A stretch of 64,000 nt of DNA from Sipunculus nudus (taxonomy: Eukaryota > Annelida > Sipuncula > Golfingiida > Sipunculidae), in contig CM049306.1 of NCBI GenBank assembly GCA_026874595.1, positions 59,464,019 through 59,528,018 of the forward strand, read 5' to 3'. How positions within the stretch are numbered: the stretch's first letter is position 1; each line of letters begins with the position of its first letter. The position numbers were made by a program, and so were the translations under genes. Shown here in pieces: positions 25,819-37,876 of this stretch. The notes beneath the pieces are model-generated. The model did not search any database. It was not told where the DNA came from and saw only the letters and a list, made by a program, of their open reading frames with translations.

Positions 25819-28079
25819 TACTAACGTGCCATTTTATGCATTTTGACAACTCAAGGTTTTAAGGTTTAATGCTCAGAGGGTCAATAATTATATATAAGGT
25901 GCATTCTAAATTTATAGGCATATTCTCACCAAGAACTCAGAATCTGATCTCCCTCCATAGATGATACAAACTTATCGTCATAAATGTAACTAATTGGCCA
26001 ACAATGCATGAAGCTAAACAAGAACCCACAAAAAAAATCTATGGGTCATCATAGGGGATCAAAGGGATGTATTGTAAAACAAACACACTATCAACAATGT
26101 GTACAGGTATGGGGCATTAATGGAGAGAGCAGGGGAGTTCCCTAGTAATTAAAATACAAATACCTTTTATGGAATACATGTGGTGTCAGTGTATGTATTT
26201 CATTGCATAAAAAGTAAAACATGTTCATTACTATTTGAATCATAATATATTGAAGGTTAGGCTTCATTTTGCTGTTTTTCTTAAATTTAGCTACTGTTAA
26301 CCTAGTCCATTTTATCCTAGCCATTATCAACCTAGCTATTTTTACCTTGGGCTTTTTACTTAGCCCCAAATGATGTTAAACAGTCTTGTATTTTATAGTT
26401 TGTATATTTGAATATATAAGGTCTTTAATATCAGTACTATAAATGAAAGACACACAATATGCTTGTTATACACGTTAAAGCATTGTCGGTACTACTGAAA
26501 GATAAAAAAAATCCACAGTTCAACAGGTTTGCTTGAATAAGGGTAAAGGGTAAATTTATGAAATCCTTAAATGGCAGACAAATTATAAGTGTGAAACATT
26601 CTTTTTTAGTAAATCGAACATATATTGCATGAAACGCTCTACATTAGGGCGTTAGTTAACGTGATGTTATCTCAAATATTTATTTTTTTACCAACTTTTA
26701 TTTATGGGAACAAACCAATTTCTGCATACAGGAATGTCAGCGATATGTTGGGGCGCTGACAGGCAGTTCAAGCCCGTATGTATATATGAGGTTTGTTCCT
26801 TAACTAAACTCAATGAGAAGGCCATATAACTGTCAAAGTGTCGCGAGCACAGGTTGAATTCTTTTCATCCGGCGGTATGTAGCAGCCACGGATAACAAAG
26901 CTCATGCCGGTACATTTTATTTGGTGGCCCCAGTGGACATTATTACCGGGTATTACTTGGCAGGCAAATGTGTATGGTCACGCAACGCGGACGGTCCATC
27001 TTCTCCCGTTCCGCAGTGATGGTGGCGGCTGTTAGTTAATCTTGAAATATGGTTTCTCCCACGGGCGCACGGTCGTAACGCGGCACAAAGGTGACATTTA
27101 CAGCTAATTCAATTTCGGCGGCAATCTGTCAAAGAGCATCCCAGCGCTGTCTGTCGGCTCAATAAGCCTTACAGAGCTATTAATTCACCTCGCGCTTGCT
27201 GTCCCTGGCTGGCTGTAGCGGGTATGCTGGTCTGTGGAACCCCAGTCCCAACGATTTATCTCAATCTGGCCGTGCATTGACGTTATCGAGTGATTTATTC
27301 TCCGGTATTATGGCACCATGCGGTCCAGGTCGAATGCTAGCAGCTCGGCAGTTGCTCCTGTGGCAGTGCGATCAAATCGGCTACTTTGCTTAATACAACT
27401 ACTGTTCAGCTCTGAAAGCCCGGGTGTGATATGGGTTCATACCTGATCAAAAAGGTCCCTTCACACCCCGTCTTCCCGCCCTCTTTATATCCTATCCATT
27501 TGCGATATTTCAGAACTGTTTTGAAATCCGTGCGCTCGCAAAGTTATGTGCATGGACACAGCAAAGCATTGTTGAGGTTGGGCTACATTTAATCCAAAGA
27601 TAAATTATTTACGTGCTTATTATCATGCATAGTTTGATCTCTTCTGCGTCTTGGCATATTCCTATTTATGCTTGGGGCTGGATATTAAAATTGTTAGGAC
27701 CCGTCTCTTTATTTGATTTTATATGGGTTATTCAACCAACTTCGACGTTGGAGAGTCTTCGTGTTTTGACTTCAGCTTTGAACAAACCAAAATTCCAAAA
27801 CGGATACTTCAGTATGCAGATTTTAATCAGTATTACTTTTTATTATTCGTCTTCGTCAGTAAAGGGAAGTACTGACAATACCTGATATATATGTAAAGTA
27901 CACAACTCTTGAGAGCTAACTGCATTTCATAAGTCTTTTTTTAGGATAGGTCCGTGGACTGTTTATGACACTGACTGTTGGTAAAGGATGAAGGTATCCA
28001 TACGATAATAATGATAAGGATGTTATAATAAAATCTTCTGTATTTCAGGTTTTATCTGTAGGGGGTTAGTTGTAATCGA

Positions 28080-28215
28080 GAAGGTATGACCTGTCGTCAG
28101 GATATTAGAGCGAATCTCTTTGGGTCTAACGAGATCTCACCATGCAGTATATGCCATAAAGGCACAGGCGGGGTTTGGACCGTGGTCCTTCTGCTCCGTA
28201 GTCTAACGCCTTAAA
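28080..28215 (-). repeat. tRNA-derived SINE-like element, copy 2
   Basis: On the minus strand it begins TAAGGCGTTAGACTAC (A-box-like), then CGGAGCAGAAGG and CGGTCCAAACCCCG (B-box-like), spaced as in a tRNA, and runs on to ATATCCTGACGACAGG. The 13764-13890 stretch is a related copy in the same orientation. This is the best tRNA-derived SINE candidate in the window. Confidence 0.6.
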
Positions 28216-29667
28216 GGGGCATAATCACCAATCTGACATTTAAAACTAAAGGTAACCCCTTGGAGCTGATATAAAAAAAGACCAGAAAACGTTGATATCA
28301 CTGCACACAGGCTGCTCGTTTTGCTTATATCAACGTGTTAATAATATGTGGGGACCCTCCAAAATAATCAAAACAAATTCTTCAAGGGCATCTGGCAGCA
28401 AGTCAAACAAGCCAGCGCTTTGCAAATTGCGTTTTGCAACAAGTAACCTTTCTACTTCCGCATATATGCAACCTAACACCTAAGGTTATATTTTTTTTTC
28501 CTTTTGTCAACATTGCCGTGTTTATAAACACGTTGATATATAAACAAGTTCATACATCCTTCACGGAGGCGTTATAAGAGCTTTTCATAACCAAAATTAC
28601 CCTTAGATTATTAATATATACACAGAGGAAGCCAGAAATCACATAAATTCTTTTTCAAAAGGCAGGTGAATGCGCATCTTTAAACTCCGGGCTGCGTCCT
28701 ACGCATTTAATAGAACTTGATTCTCTAAAGAAAGGAAGAAAAACACGAAAAACTGATCACAAATACTCTGGCTTTTGTATCTTTTGTTGCACGGTCGTTC
28801 AAGGGCAATGATTATGCTGCAAAGGTTTGGAGCTCATTTCTTCATTCGCAACTATCGTCAGAGAGAAAAAATGCAGGTCTTCCCGAGAATCCAAGAAAAG
28901 GTTAACGAATAGGTCAGGTTAAATGTGCGGGGTTAAACCGTGACGTAATAACATACGTTTGTAAGTAAAATATGTTTCACACTCGGCCTGAGATGCCTCA
29001 CGCGTGCATGCGGTTTGACAGTGGTGATATATACACGTCTGTGCCTTTAGACGTGAGACTCCAGCTGGATCCAGGGACTGTAAGGGTTGAGATGTGATGG
29101 TTCTTGTCAAGGCTGGACCGTGCTGTCCAGTGTGTTGTTGTAGTCATGGTGTAAGGGTAGATAGGTCAAGTTGAGACTGGTCTCATCAATCATCCAGACC
29201 AGTCTTGGGGTCAAGCCAATATGTAATGTCTTAGGGTGTATTTCTCTTACCCATCCCCTAATTTCCGGAACCAACATGTTTCACCTGGCCGACCACCAGG
29301 AATATTCAAGCACCCGGGACTACCGACGAAATCTACCCAGTCAAATCCCCCCCCCCCCAGAACAACAATCAAACTGGTCAAGCATATACCTCCACATGCC
29401 CCCTGTGTCACTCGAACATACACCCACACCATAAATCCTAAAAAGGGTTACATCATGCATTTTAATACATTCCAGATTAAATGGTAAATCCTTTGTAGAT
29501 ACACATAAATGTGTATCTGAGCGTTCAGGAGTGTTATATGAATACCACTGCCACTGCAAATAAACCATTTATACAAATTGTTAACAATTAGTGTTTTAAT
29601 TGAAAAAAAGTTTTAATAAATTCGAATTAAATATCATGAGTGTTCGTGATAGAAAAAAATCCAAGAA

Positions 29668-29704
29668 ATGAATAATAATAATAATAATAGTAATAATAAT
29701 AAGT
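29668..29704. repeat. ATA triplet microsatellite
   Basis: About twelve AAT/ATA units with one TAG interruption. Confidence 0.9.
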
Positions 29705-31019
29705 AGTTATCATCATCAGAATCATAATTTTAATGTGAATAATATTTTACAAGCTATGTCGACGTTAACCTTACACTTCTTTACGTGAACTTTTTATCCG
29801 TGAAAGTATTATCCGAAGAGTGGGGTAGGTTAGCTGGGCGGGTATTATTGGGGAGGGGATGACTTTAGCCAGGGGAGTTTTGTCGTACACCTCAGCACCT
29901 GTTGCCCACTGACATGGTGGCCCACTGCAACATGCCTTCTCTCATCGTTGTAAAAACAAACCGACTTTGAACCCCAACATAAAGTGTGCCATAGATTACA
30001 GGCTAAAGATGCCGGGCCTGGCTGTAAACAAACAGAGACAAATGATAAACAGTAACGCGAAGTGATGGATGGTGAACAGATTTATCGACCCTCATACATG
30101 TAACGATACGGAAATAAGAAATAGCCCTCGTTGATGTGGCCCCGACGGCTGTGGATGCGATCAGGTGCTGAACGTCAAACAATGTCTGTGTCATGATGTT
30201 CTGTCGGGATCATAGACATACCTTCAACATCTGACGTTTTTATTCCCGGAATAATATAGATTTTAGCAATGTCATATGTCTGGTTGTGAAAGAGAAGAAG
30301 TGACCTTTTTTCATAATATACTGTATGGCAACAAAATGATCACATGCATGCATGATAATGCAGCGTTTTCCACTAGCACCAGCGTTCTTTCCCTTTATGA
30401 TGGAGAAATGATAGACTGAATAAGGTGTCTTGCTGTAATATATTCATAACTGTAATGGAATTTCTGATTATTTTGTCAGCCACCATTTTTAACCTTTTTT
30501 GACTGCATGCATGGATGAAATTAGTAATTCTTATTTGCCGAGCCTCGGATGTTATGTGACTAAATTCTTTCATTGTTGAATTTTGTATACCTTTGGAAAA
30601 TCGCGTGGTTGGGCACAGGAATTGGACTGTGTTATGCCAAAATATGTATGAAAATATTTTATTCAGCAGGTTTTAGGAGACTTAGCATAATTGTAATCCC
30701 AACTTGGTCATAAATTTTCAGTTATTTGATTTTTATGGTCTCCCATATCCTCACGACGATTCTCACTGAAGGTTCGCCCAAGTCAGAACATGGAGCACTG
30801 TTTGCCTTGTATCAAAGGACCCGAACATCAAGTGCGAGGGGTCGCCGACAGGTGTCAGATGTGTGGTTTAAAAGGTTCATTGTATACATTTTTTCTCGTC
30901 CTTGCCAGAAATAAAAACAGAAGACAAAAAGCGTTATGGATACCTTGTATGCAGAATGAAATTCATGTTGTAGTTGTACACTTTTATGCATAACGATTAA
31001 TTTTGTCTTATGTTTGCAG

Positions 31020-31091
31020 AGACCTCAGCTACAACAAAATAAAAGTCATCGGAGAAAACACGTTAAAAGGAGCGCCTTTACTAAAAAACTT
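31020..31091 (+). CDS. slit: Slit D1 LRR4 exon
   Basis: 72-bp exon, phase 2 at both ends, acceptor TTTGCAG and donor GTGAGT. Its first base completes a Leu codon with the CT from the exon at 7524. The peptide opens DLSYNKIKVIGENTLKG and ends LLKNL, matching the fourth repeat of Slit D1 (pattern DLSxNxIxxI, with a conserved final Asn-Leu). Confidence 0.96.
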
Positions 31092-31561
31092 GTGAGTATA
31101 CAATCTTAAACACATATATAGTAGATAAACAGAAACTTTAAACAATTAATTAAGTTTTCATTTTGGCAAAAAATAAGTTGACAATAGGAATATATTAATT
31201 GTGAAGGAACTCTATGAAACGGATAGTTTTTAGTCTGTATAATTATAAATAAGTTCCCATGCAGCAAAGTTTTCGCCAGTTTATGTATATAATCACTGCG
31301 AGTTCATTTACCATCAGAGGAGCGTTATCTCTTAAGGTTTGCCACCCAGTACTTCAGGCGGATGTACTGATAAGAATGTTATTGATAAAGAAGGTGAAAC
31401 TGGTACAACCACTGGAGGCTCATGTATGATAAAAGGCTCTGGTGCGGATGACACCCTTAAAGTCTGAACTGTTCGACTTTAAACGTTGACATTTACTTCT
31501 ACAGTTTCCTCTTTCTCTTTCCATGTACTATCTGGCTCATTCCGTATACGAATATAAATAA

Positions 31562-31618
<57 letters not shown>

Positions 31619-32888
31619 ATAACATTTAAGACTACTCTGTCTTTATAGAGATTGTGATCAAGATCTGATCATTGTAATGCTGGCCAAAATTTATTAACTT
31701 ACACGGCCTTTACTTCACTAAATATTACATATGAAGGACAACTAAAGGGGCCATCGTCAGACACGTACATGTAGAAGAAGCCAATCAGTATTTTTAATGT
31801 ATTGAGTCAGTTTTAATACGAGGTCTGTTAGCCGGAATGAATGGACCCATTTGCTCCACGTGACAGGGAACGGGAGCGTAATAAAAAGGCTGAAGGCGTC
31901 AAACATGAATGGTTATGGATCTGTAGATGTGTCAATAAAGGTGCTGGCGTTCCTGAGCACGTCCGGGCTATAATGTGCAAAACGTGTCCGTAAGCCACAA
32001 GGGTAGCTGGTACTGACCCTTTGTTAGCAAGGACGATTGATTCTGTCACCTCGCCATCGTGGGAGCTGGAAGAAACTCCTACGGTTAAAGCAGTTAACTA
32101 ACTCCCTGGAGACTCCAGCGGTTGCCTGCGAGCACTCGAAAATAACGGATTGCCTTTGCGCCTTCTAATAGAAAACTAGCCAGTTATTGTTGAAAATTTA
32201 TCTGCTATGTTTAGGTGGCATTGGACTTTGATTGGAAAATGTGTCGAGTTACTTATACCTCAATTAACCTAAAAAGTTAATGGCTTTATTGCATATACAT
32301 TTGATTAAAATATGCAACACAGGAATTTATATTAGTAATAAGTATTTGACCTCATTTTATACTTGTGCATTATTGTATAATTTTCATTGGAAAAGAAATT
32401 ATCAATATGATAAGGTTTTCATGAAGAGTCGAAAAGAACACATGCATTTCGTGTAAAGGCATATTATTATAAGTAATACAGTCGGTTTATACAGTCCTTA
32501 ATATGCGATTATTTACCAGTATAATTACCAGTGCATGTATGCTGTATAGTAACTGTTGTAACCAGCTATAGTTAAACCAGTGTTAACTATACGGTATTGA
32601 GCGCTAATTGTATAAGATGACCTGCATATAATAAACCACAGGATCGGGGACCCATGCAGTCAGACCCTAGCAGAATGCAACACATGCAGATAACAGGTTG
32701 GAGTAACATTTCAGCTTCTCCCAAGCAGCAGAATTCCCAGTCCACGTATATATACTCTACGCAGCCTGTATATGACGCTAATAGCAATATGCTGTTAAGG
32801 AAAATGTATATAGTCCCAACGCGGTTTCATTTCGTGAAGAAAATAAAGATATATGTTTTACAAAAGAACACACTTATTCTCATTCCAG
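31092..32888 (+). other. intron D1 LRR4 to LRR5
   Basis: A 1.8-kb intron. A TA microsatellite (31566-31615) is the only clear element; I see no other structure. Confidence 0.85.
31566..31615. repeat. TA microsatellite
   Basis: About 25 TA units in the LRR4-LRR5 intron. Confidence 0.96.
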
Positions 32889-32960
32889 GCAAATGGACAA
32901 CAACGAAATTACCTGTCTGTCAGAGATGGCGATCAAGAACTTGAATTCCATGGAGATATT
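32889..32960 (+). CDS. slit: Slit D1 LRR5 exon
   Basis: 72-bp exon, phase 2-2, acceptor CATTCCAG and donor GTAAGT. The peptide begins QMDNNEITCLSEMAIKNL and ends with the Ile of a MEI-Leu junction. It matches the fifth Slit D1 repeat, including the NxIxCL core with Cys at the same place as in other Slits. The usual Phe of the LRR consensus (xxxFxxL) is Ile here, a tolerated change. Confidence 0.95.
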
Positions 32961-34790
32961 GTAAGTGTATTGGTTATCAGCAACTGCTACAGAGGGACTA
33001 TCTCCACTTTACTTGTGACATATATAAGACTCTTTTCGCTTTTAGCAAATGACAAAGGTATAATGGAGGAATAATCTACTAGAAAGCTGACCATTAAGGT
33101 TTAATTGTTATGTATATACGTATATGCCACATTTAATATCTGCACTTCACATGAGCCGAATATTAGTGGTCACCCTGCAGATAACACCGTACATTTAACA
33201 TATAAATAAAGCCGGAACTTATATGCTATTGGTTACTATATAAGTAACGCCTTTCATTGTGCATCTTTTTTAAATGTAACGTTCAATTTTTTTCAAAATT
33301 CTGGAAGAGTGTGAAAGCTCAACATTCAGCTCTCTATCTAAATTTACATGGTTGACTTTAGTTACAAATTTTATGACAGATATATCGGCGTTTCATATTT
33401 AGAAATGAATGCGGTTGTTGCTCTTTACCAGTATATTTCTTCACACAGTAATTGTAGATTATGAACATTTAGTTTAGCCGTGCAGTTGAGAAGGTGATGA
33501 AGGCGAGCAGGTTTGATTAAGCCTTCATTTCTTCCTTTTTCCGAGTTACTGAATTTAATCTGGCGTATCTTGAAATGTTTGAAAAACAAGTGCAAAGTAA
33601 ATTGCAAGAGAACACTTCGTTCTCGTAATTGTCAGGAAATTTAAGTCATTGGGTTAAAACTACAATGCATGTGCCCGTCGTAATTTACGTCCAATTTCAT
33701 CCCCTACTAAAACATGAAAGGAACATCTTTTTAACTGCCTGTCGTGTATTAATATATGAAGAGTGGATAGGAAGAGTTGACGAATTACACTGTAACTTCA
33801 ACAGCAAATGAGGTCTGATATAAAAAAAAAGCAAAATATGATCCGTCAGACTATCCGTTGTTTTTCGAAAAGGAAATACGATAGCGTTTCCATGAATCAA
33901 GCTTAATCATTCATCCGACCGACGTAATCCTGTCAGGCGGGGGGTGGAAACTGTGCGGAAAAGACTGGGGGTTTAAGCCGACACCTGTCAGTTTATCAAA
34001 TAATTCGTTTTTAAAAGCTCTCATGTGCTGAGACAGCTGCTGTTCGCAGGCTGACGAAGAACAGCCTAAGCCTGATTTTATGTAGCGTTTATAATGCGAT
34101 TTCTTCCTGTTGGTTTGAGACTGATGCTATAGGACCATTGCAGGCAGTCGCTATAAACATGCATTTTTCCAGATAACTCGTGCTTTATCCACATATAAAT
34201 GATGCCGAACATTTACAACCATCTTGCAGTATAGTACATTAATTTGATTAAAGCATAATGCATTTCACCTACACTTTTATATGTTTACCTTAATGAATAA
34301 ACCAAATTGATGGTTTCGCAATCATTTGTTCCTTATTTTTAATCAGACTTCTGTTACTGGATTGAAGATAAACTGCAGATAGACACTTTCTCGAGATTTT
34401 AGAGTTATGTGGTGGTAAATTCCAGCCTATAACTTAATTGTTTATTATCACCGAATCAATCGAAATTATTAACTATACCGTGACACAGATAAAGCAACTT
34501 GATCAAAATGCACTCTGACACACTGTCACTTATATGTACTCTAAAGTTTAACGACAATATATTAAAACTAAATATCACAAAATAAGGAAACGGACTTTTC
34601 AGGAGTGCAGATTTTCATTTGAACATGTATTCATTTGAAAACCTTGAAGATATATGCCACTTGTAATAATATGAACATTTGTACTTTAAATGAATACATG
34701 ACCGGCATCATGATTCTTAATTTTTATATTACTGTACTTCCTTTTGATATAAATTGAGATTTAATAATAATATATGTCTTTTATTTTCAG
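32961..34790 (+). other. intron D1 LRR5 to LRR6
   Basis: A 1.8-kb AT-rich intron with no recognisable repeat or gene. Confidence 0.8.
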
Positions 34791-34862
34791 AACATTGAAT
34801 AAAAACAACATGACAACTCTACCAGAAAAGATCTTCAGCAATATGAACAAACTAAGAGTGAC
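34791..34862 (+). CDS. slit: Slit D1 LRR6 exon
   Basis: 72-bp exon, phase 2-2, acceptor TTATTTTCAG and donor GTAAGT. It contains TLNKNNMTTLPEKIFSNM followed by NKLRV, the LxLNxNNhTxLxxxhFxxMxKLR signature of the last full repeat of Slit D1. Only 191 bp separates it from the cap exon. Confidence 0.96.
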
Positions 34863-35053
34863 GTAAGTTCTTTGATATCTCTCTTCATGAATGCTTTTAA
34901 AATCATTTTAATTATAAGTTTAAAACTACATTTTTAGAAAAGGTAAAACTGAGCTTACAACGTGGTTATAGGTTATAAAATTATGTTACATAATACTTAA
35001 TAGTTCATGGAAGTTTTAAACATTTCCTTCAAATTTTGTTTTTGTCATTTCAG

Positions 35054-35217
35054 GAGGATTGCAGATAACAAGCTCCGATGTGATTGTAAATTAGCATGGT
35101 TATCCCAGTGGTTGCGCACGCATCCGACCCTCGCACTTTTCACCAAATGTGCCGCACCGTCCGCGCTCAAAAACGAACCTATTGCCGAGTTAGAACCCAG
35201 TGACTTCAAGTGTGACG
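35054..35217 (+). CDS. slit: Slit D1 LRRCT (C-terminal cap) exon
   Basis: 164-bp exon entering in phase 2 and leaving in phase 1 (donor GTAAAT). It encodes the end of the last LRR and the Cys-rich C-terminal cap of domain 1. RIADNKLRCDC leads into KLAWLSQWLR, and the four cap cysteines have spacing C-x-C-x20-C-x20-C, identical to the D2 cap at 48725. These cysteines form the two disulphides of Slit LRRCT modules and contribute to domain packing. The exon has 12 CpG dinucleotides, against 4 in the equal-length homologous D2 exon. Without splicing the frame runs on into the intron for about 45 codons, which I treat as read-through. Confidence 0.97.
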
Positions 35218-35280
35218 GTAAATTCAGCTATCCTTTTCTCTCTCCTCCGGTGCACATCTCAACTTTATACTTAAATCCCG

Positions 35281-35334
35281 ATGATGTAAATAAACAATTG
35301 AATCTTTATGATGTAAATAATCAATTGAATCTTT
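35281..35334. repeat. 27-bp tandem duplication
   Basis: Two copies of ATGATGTAAATAA(A/T)CAATT followed by GAATCTTT, differing at one base, about 60 bp after the donor of the D1 cap exon. Confidence 0.93.
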
Positions 35335-37572
35335 ATTTTATAATATCTATTTAACAAAACCCTTGTTTGAAATTCACCTTTTCTTAAACCTGTTCAAACC
35401 GAAAAGACCGAGAGGAAAAATCCACCGTGAGAACAGATTAGATTTTGTTAATTGTTATGAATGGTTTCGTATTATCAGAAAACGGTACATTTCAGCTTTA
35501 TTCAAACCAATATTTCTAATATCTTTGATGTGGTGAAACATAACCTGTCAATATACCTGGTGCCTATCGTCCGTGCACAGAGAGAAATTTCACAGAAAGG
35601 GGCTCCCGATTGTCACATGCACAGTTCTTGGAGTGTTTCTTTAATAATTAATCGTTCAAGCTACTTATCAAGTAATGAAAAACACCACAGAAATAGTCCC
35701 AATGTGAATTTGACCAAAGATGAAGAACATTTGTTCCTATTGGGGCCTTTCAGAATGGGTTTATCATATGAATGCACCTATTTCGAAATCCATTTCGCAG
35801 TGTTTCGGGCTTCCAAATGATTTCTGTGCTGGTACTAGTTAATGACACCTTTATGGGCCACGCAGATGAAAGATCACAGTCCAGCCACATTAACCATAAC
35901 CGTAATATCCAGATAACGTCCATCAAAATGCCACAACCTCGGTCAGACCAGACGCCTCTTTTGATTGTGGTTTCTCGGGATTTAATCACCCATGTACTGA
36001 GGCCGCCACCATATCCATGGAACGTTTATATCTACTTTTGGTCCAGTTAGGGGCAATGCTATAGATTAGAAAGCGCGGCCACTGTTTAGGAATTCATATT
36101 TTAACAAACGCTCAGGATTGTAAACCTGAACTCAGTCCTATAACCTCATAAGTTCTCGTCCTTTTTTATGAATGCTCTTCCTGCAAGAAATGTTAAAATT
36201 ATTTCCATAGATGATATGGTAGTTTATTTTTTAGTATATAAAAAAGTACCATGTAAGATTCAAAAGTCAATCGCACTTGAGTGATAGAATATATAAGATA
36301 TAAAGCTGAATGCAATTATTCATGGATTTACAATCGTGTTCGAACGAGTTATTCTGTGATTGACAAAAAACCTTGTTCATTTGACAAACTCTGATGTCCT
36401 TTTAAGAAAGAGCAATTCATCAATTACCATTGTACGTATGTAGCTTGGTCGCTTAAATTCTGTTTTTAAATTATAAAGATTAACCCTTGTATGTGCAACG
36501 CCATCCCGACGGAGTTTAAATGTTTATAACGGCTATCATGATATATCGTTTTATCGATCGATGCATGGTGCATGTCGTTGCATGTCTACTGTCAGGCGTG
36601 CCTATATATACTAGTCAATAAACTTGACGGCCTCACGTGTTGTAAATTAGTCTCGTACTGTTTGAATTAATTGATCATTTCGTTTTCTTTCATAATCAAT
36701 TAAATTAGTTACATCTTTGCATAATCGATCACAAGGAATTATGTAATGCATACACAAAGAAGTCATTTTATAAACAAAAACTCACCCCTTGAGACATATA
36801 AAGGACTTGACACAAAGTATAACGAGCAACATAAAAACTGAACAACATGGCCATTTATCTTTACCTGTCAGCGTGATTTACAAGTATATAGGACTGGATT
36901 CACTCGGTAAATATACTAGGTGAAATTTCATACAGAAGATTTAACGGTAATATATATATATGAAATAATCGATTAACAATCTATCAGATAGTTAAATGGC
37001 AAGGAAATGTGTATTGGCAAAGTTAAAAGCGGGATAACGCTTTTTTCGACCACACCAAAATCCTCAAATCCTAGTGTGTTATCATCTGAACGTAACTGCC
37101 TTCCATCATGCAGCGTCGCACAGTTATGTAAATGTAGCATACCGATGTATATAACTAGGTGTCATGTATTTTTATTACTAGAACTTATATGTACTGGTAT
37201 CAATTCCATTGTTGTATATTAGTAAAAAAATTCAAGCCAGTATTTACCGTGCAAGTAATATACCCGCACCAGCAACCCCGCTGCACCGCAGAAAATGAAC
37301 ATGTATATAAACTTCCTTTGCTGAATGTCCGCAAGTATATGTTTGCTGTTAAGTGTCTACACAGAAATAACTGTGTGATCCTAGGCTTTATTATGTATGA
37401 CATGTATAATCATCAACGATGAAACGCTGCGGTTTTGAGTGTACATGACTAAGTTTTCTATATAATTATACTTATAGTTAAAGTTGCAGGTCTGTTCGGA
37501 AGCACATGCACAAGTCAACAGCCATGTATATGGTTGGCTATTCATGCCGACTGTATATATGTTTAATCTCCC

Positions 37573-37876
37573 ACATCATCATCATCATCACCATCACCAC
37601 CGCCATCATCATCATTTACACCACCTTCATCATCATCATCATCACCATCACCATAATCACCACTTCCACCACCATCATCATCACCACCACCACCTTCATC
37701 ATCATCACCATCATCATCACCACCACCTTCATCGTCATCATCATCACCACCATCACAACCATCATCACCATCAAAATCCTCATCATCACCACCATCATCA
37801 TCATCACCACCTTCTTCATCATCACCATCACAACCATCATCACCATCAAAATCCTCATCATCACCATCATCATCAC
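37573..37876. repeat. CAT/CAC triplet array
   Basis: About 300 bp of CAT, CAC and related triplets. A block containing CATCACAACCATCATCACC, then ATCAAAATCC, occurs at 37751 and again at 37826 (75-bp period). Frames across it read as poly-His, poly-Ile/Thr or, on the minus strand, poly-Asp/Gly/Met. These are low-complexity by-products. Confidence 0.96.

Larger units (their letters stand above)
7596..31019 (+). other. 23.4-kb intron between D1 LRR3 and LRR4
   Basis: No exon of slit and no other convincing gene is visible. Contents in order: a weak Pol III B-box-like motif near 7690, TA-rich DNA near 7940-8000, TA/CA tracts (11000-11079), TC tract (13328-13376), two SINE-like copies (13764-13890 and 28080-28215), a 20-A run (14073-14092), the 45-bp minisatellite (14862-16685), a dispersed repeat (18851-19200), a 46-bp minisatellite (19800-20236), a TATA-box candidate (20740-20766), a MITE-like element (20907-21514), GCAGCCGACA motifs (25532-25635), CA/TA tract (25761-25818) and a CpG-rich non-repetitive block (26860-27420). 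CpG frequency is not depleted. Large regulatory introns are usual near the 5' end of slit genes. Confidence 0.85.

Noticed and set aside
35007-35354. Longer coding frame including the D1 cap exon and flanking bases
   Set aside because: Residues before 35054 and after 35217 have no Slit counterpart; the splice sites and the matching phase define the exon.
35461-35820. 119-codon + strand open frame soon after the D1 cap exon
   Set aside because: No similarity to Slit linker or any family I recognise; the D2 LRRNT exon at 40533 continues the phase without it.
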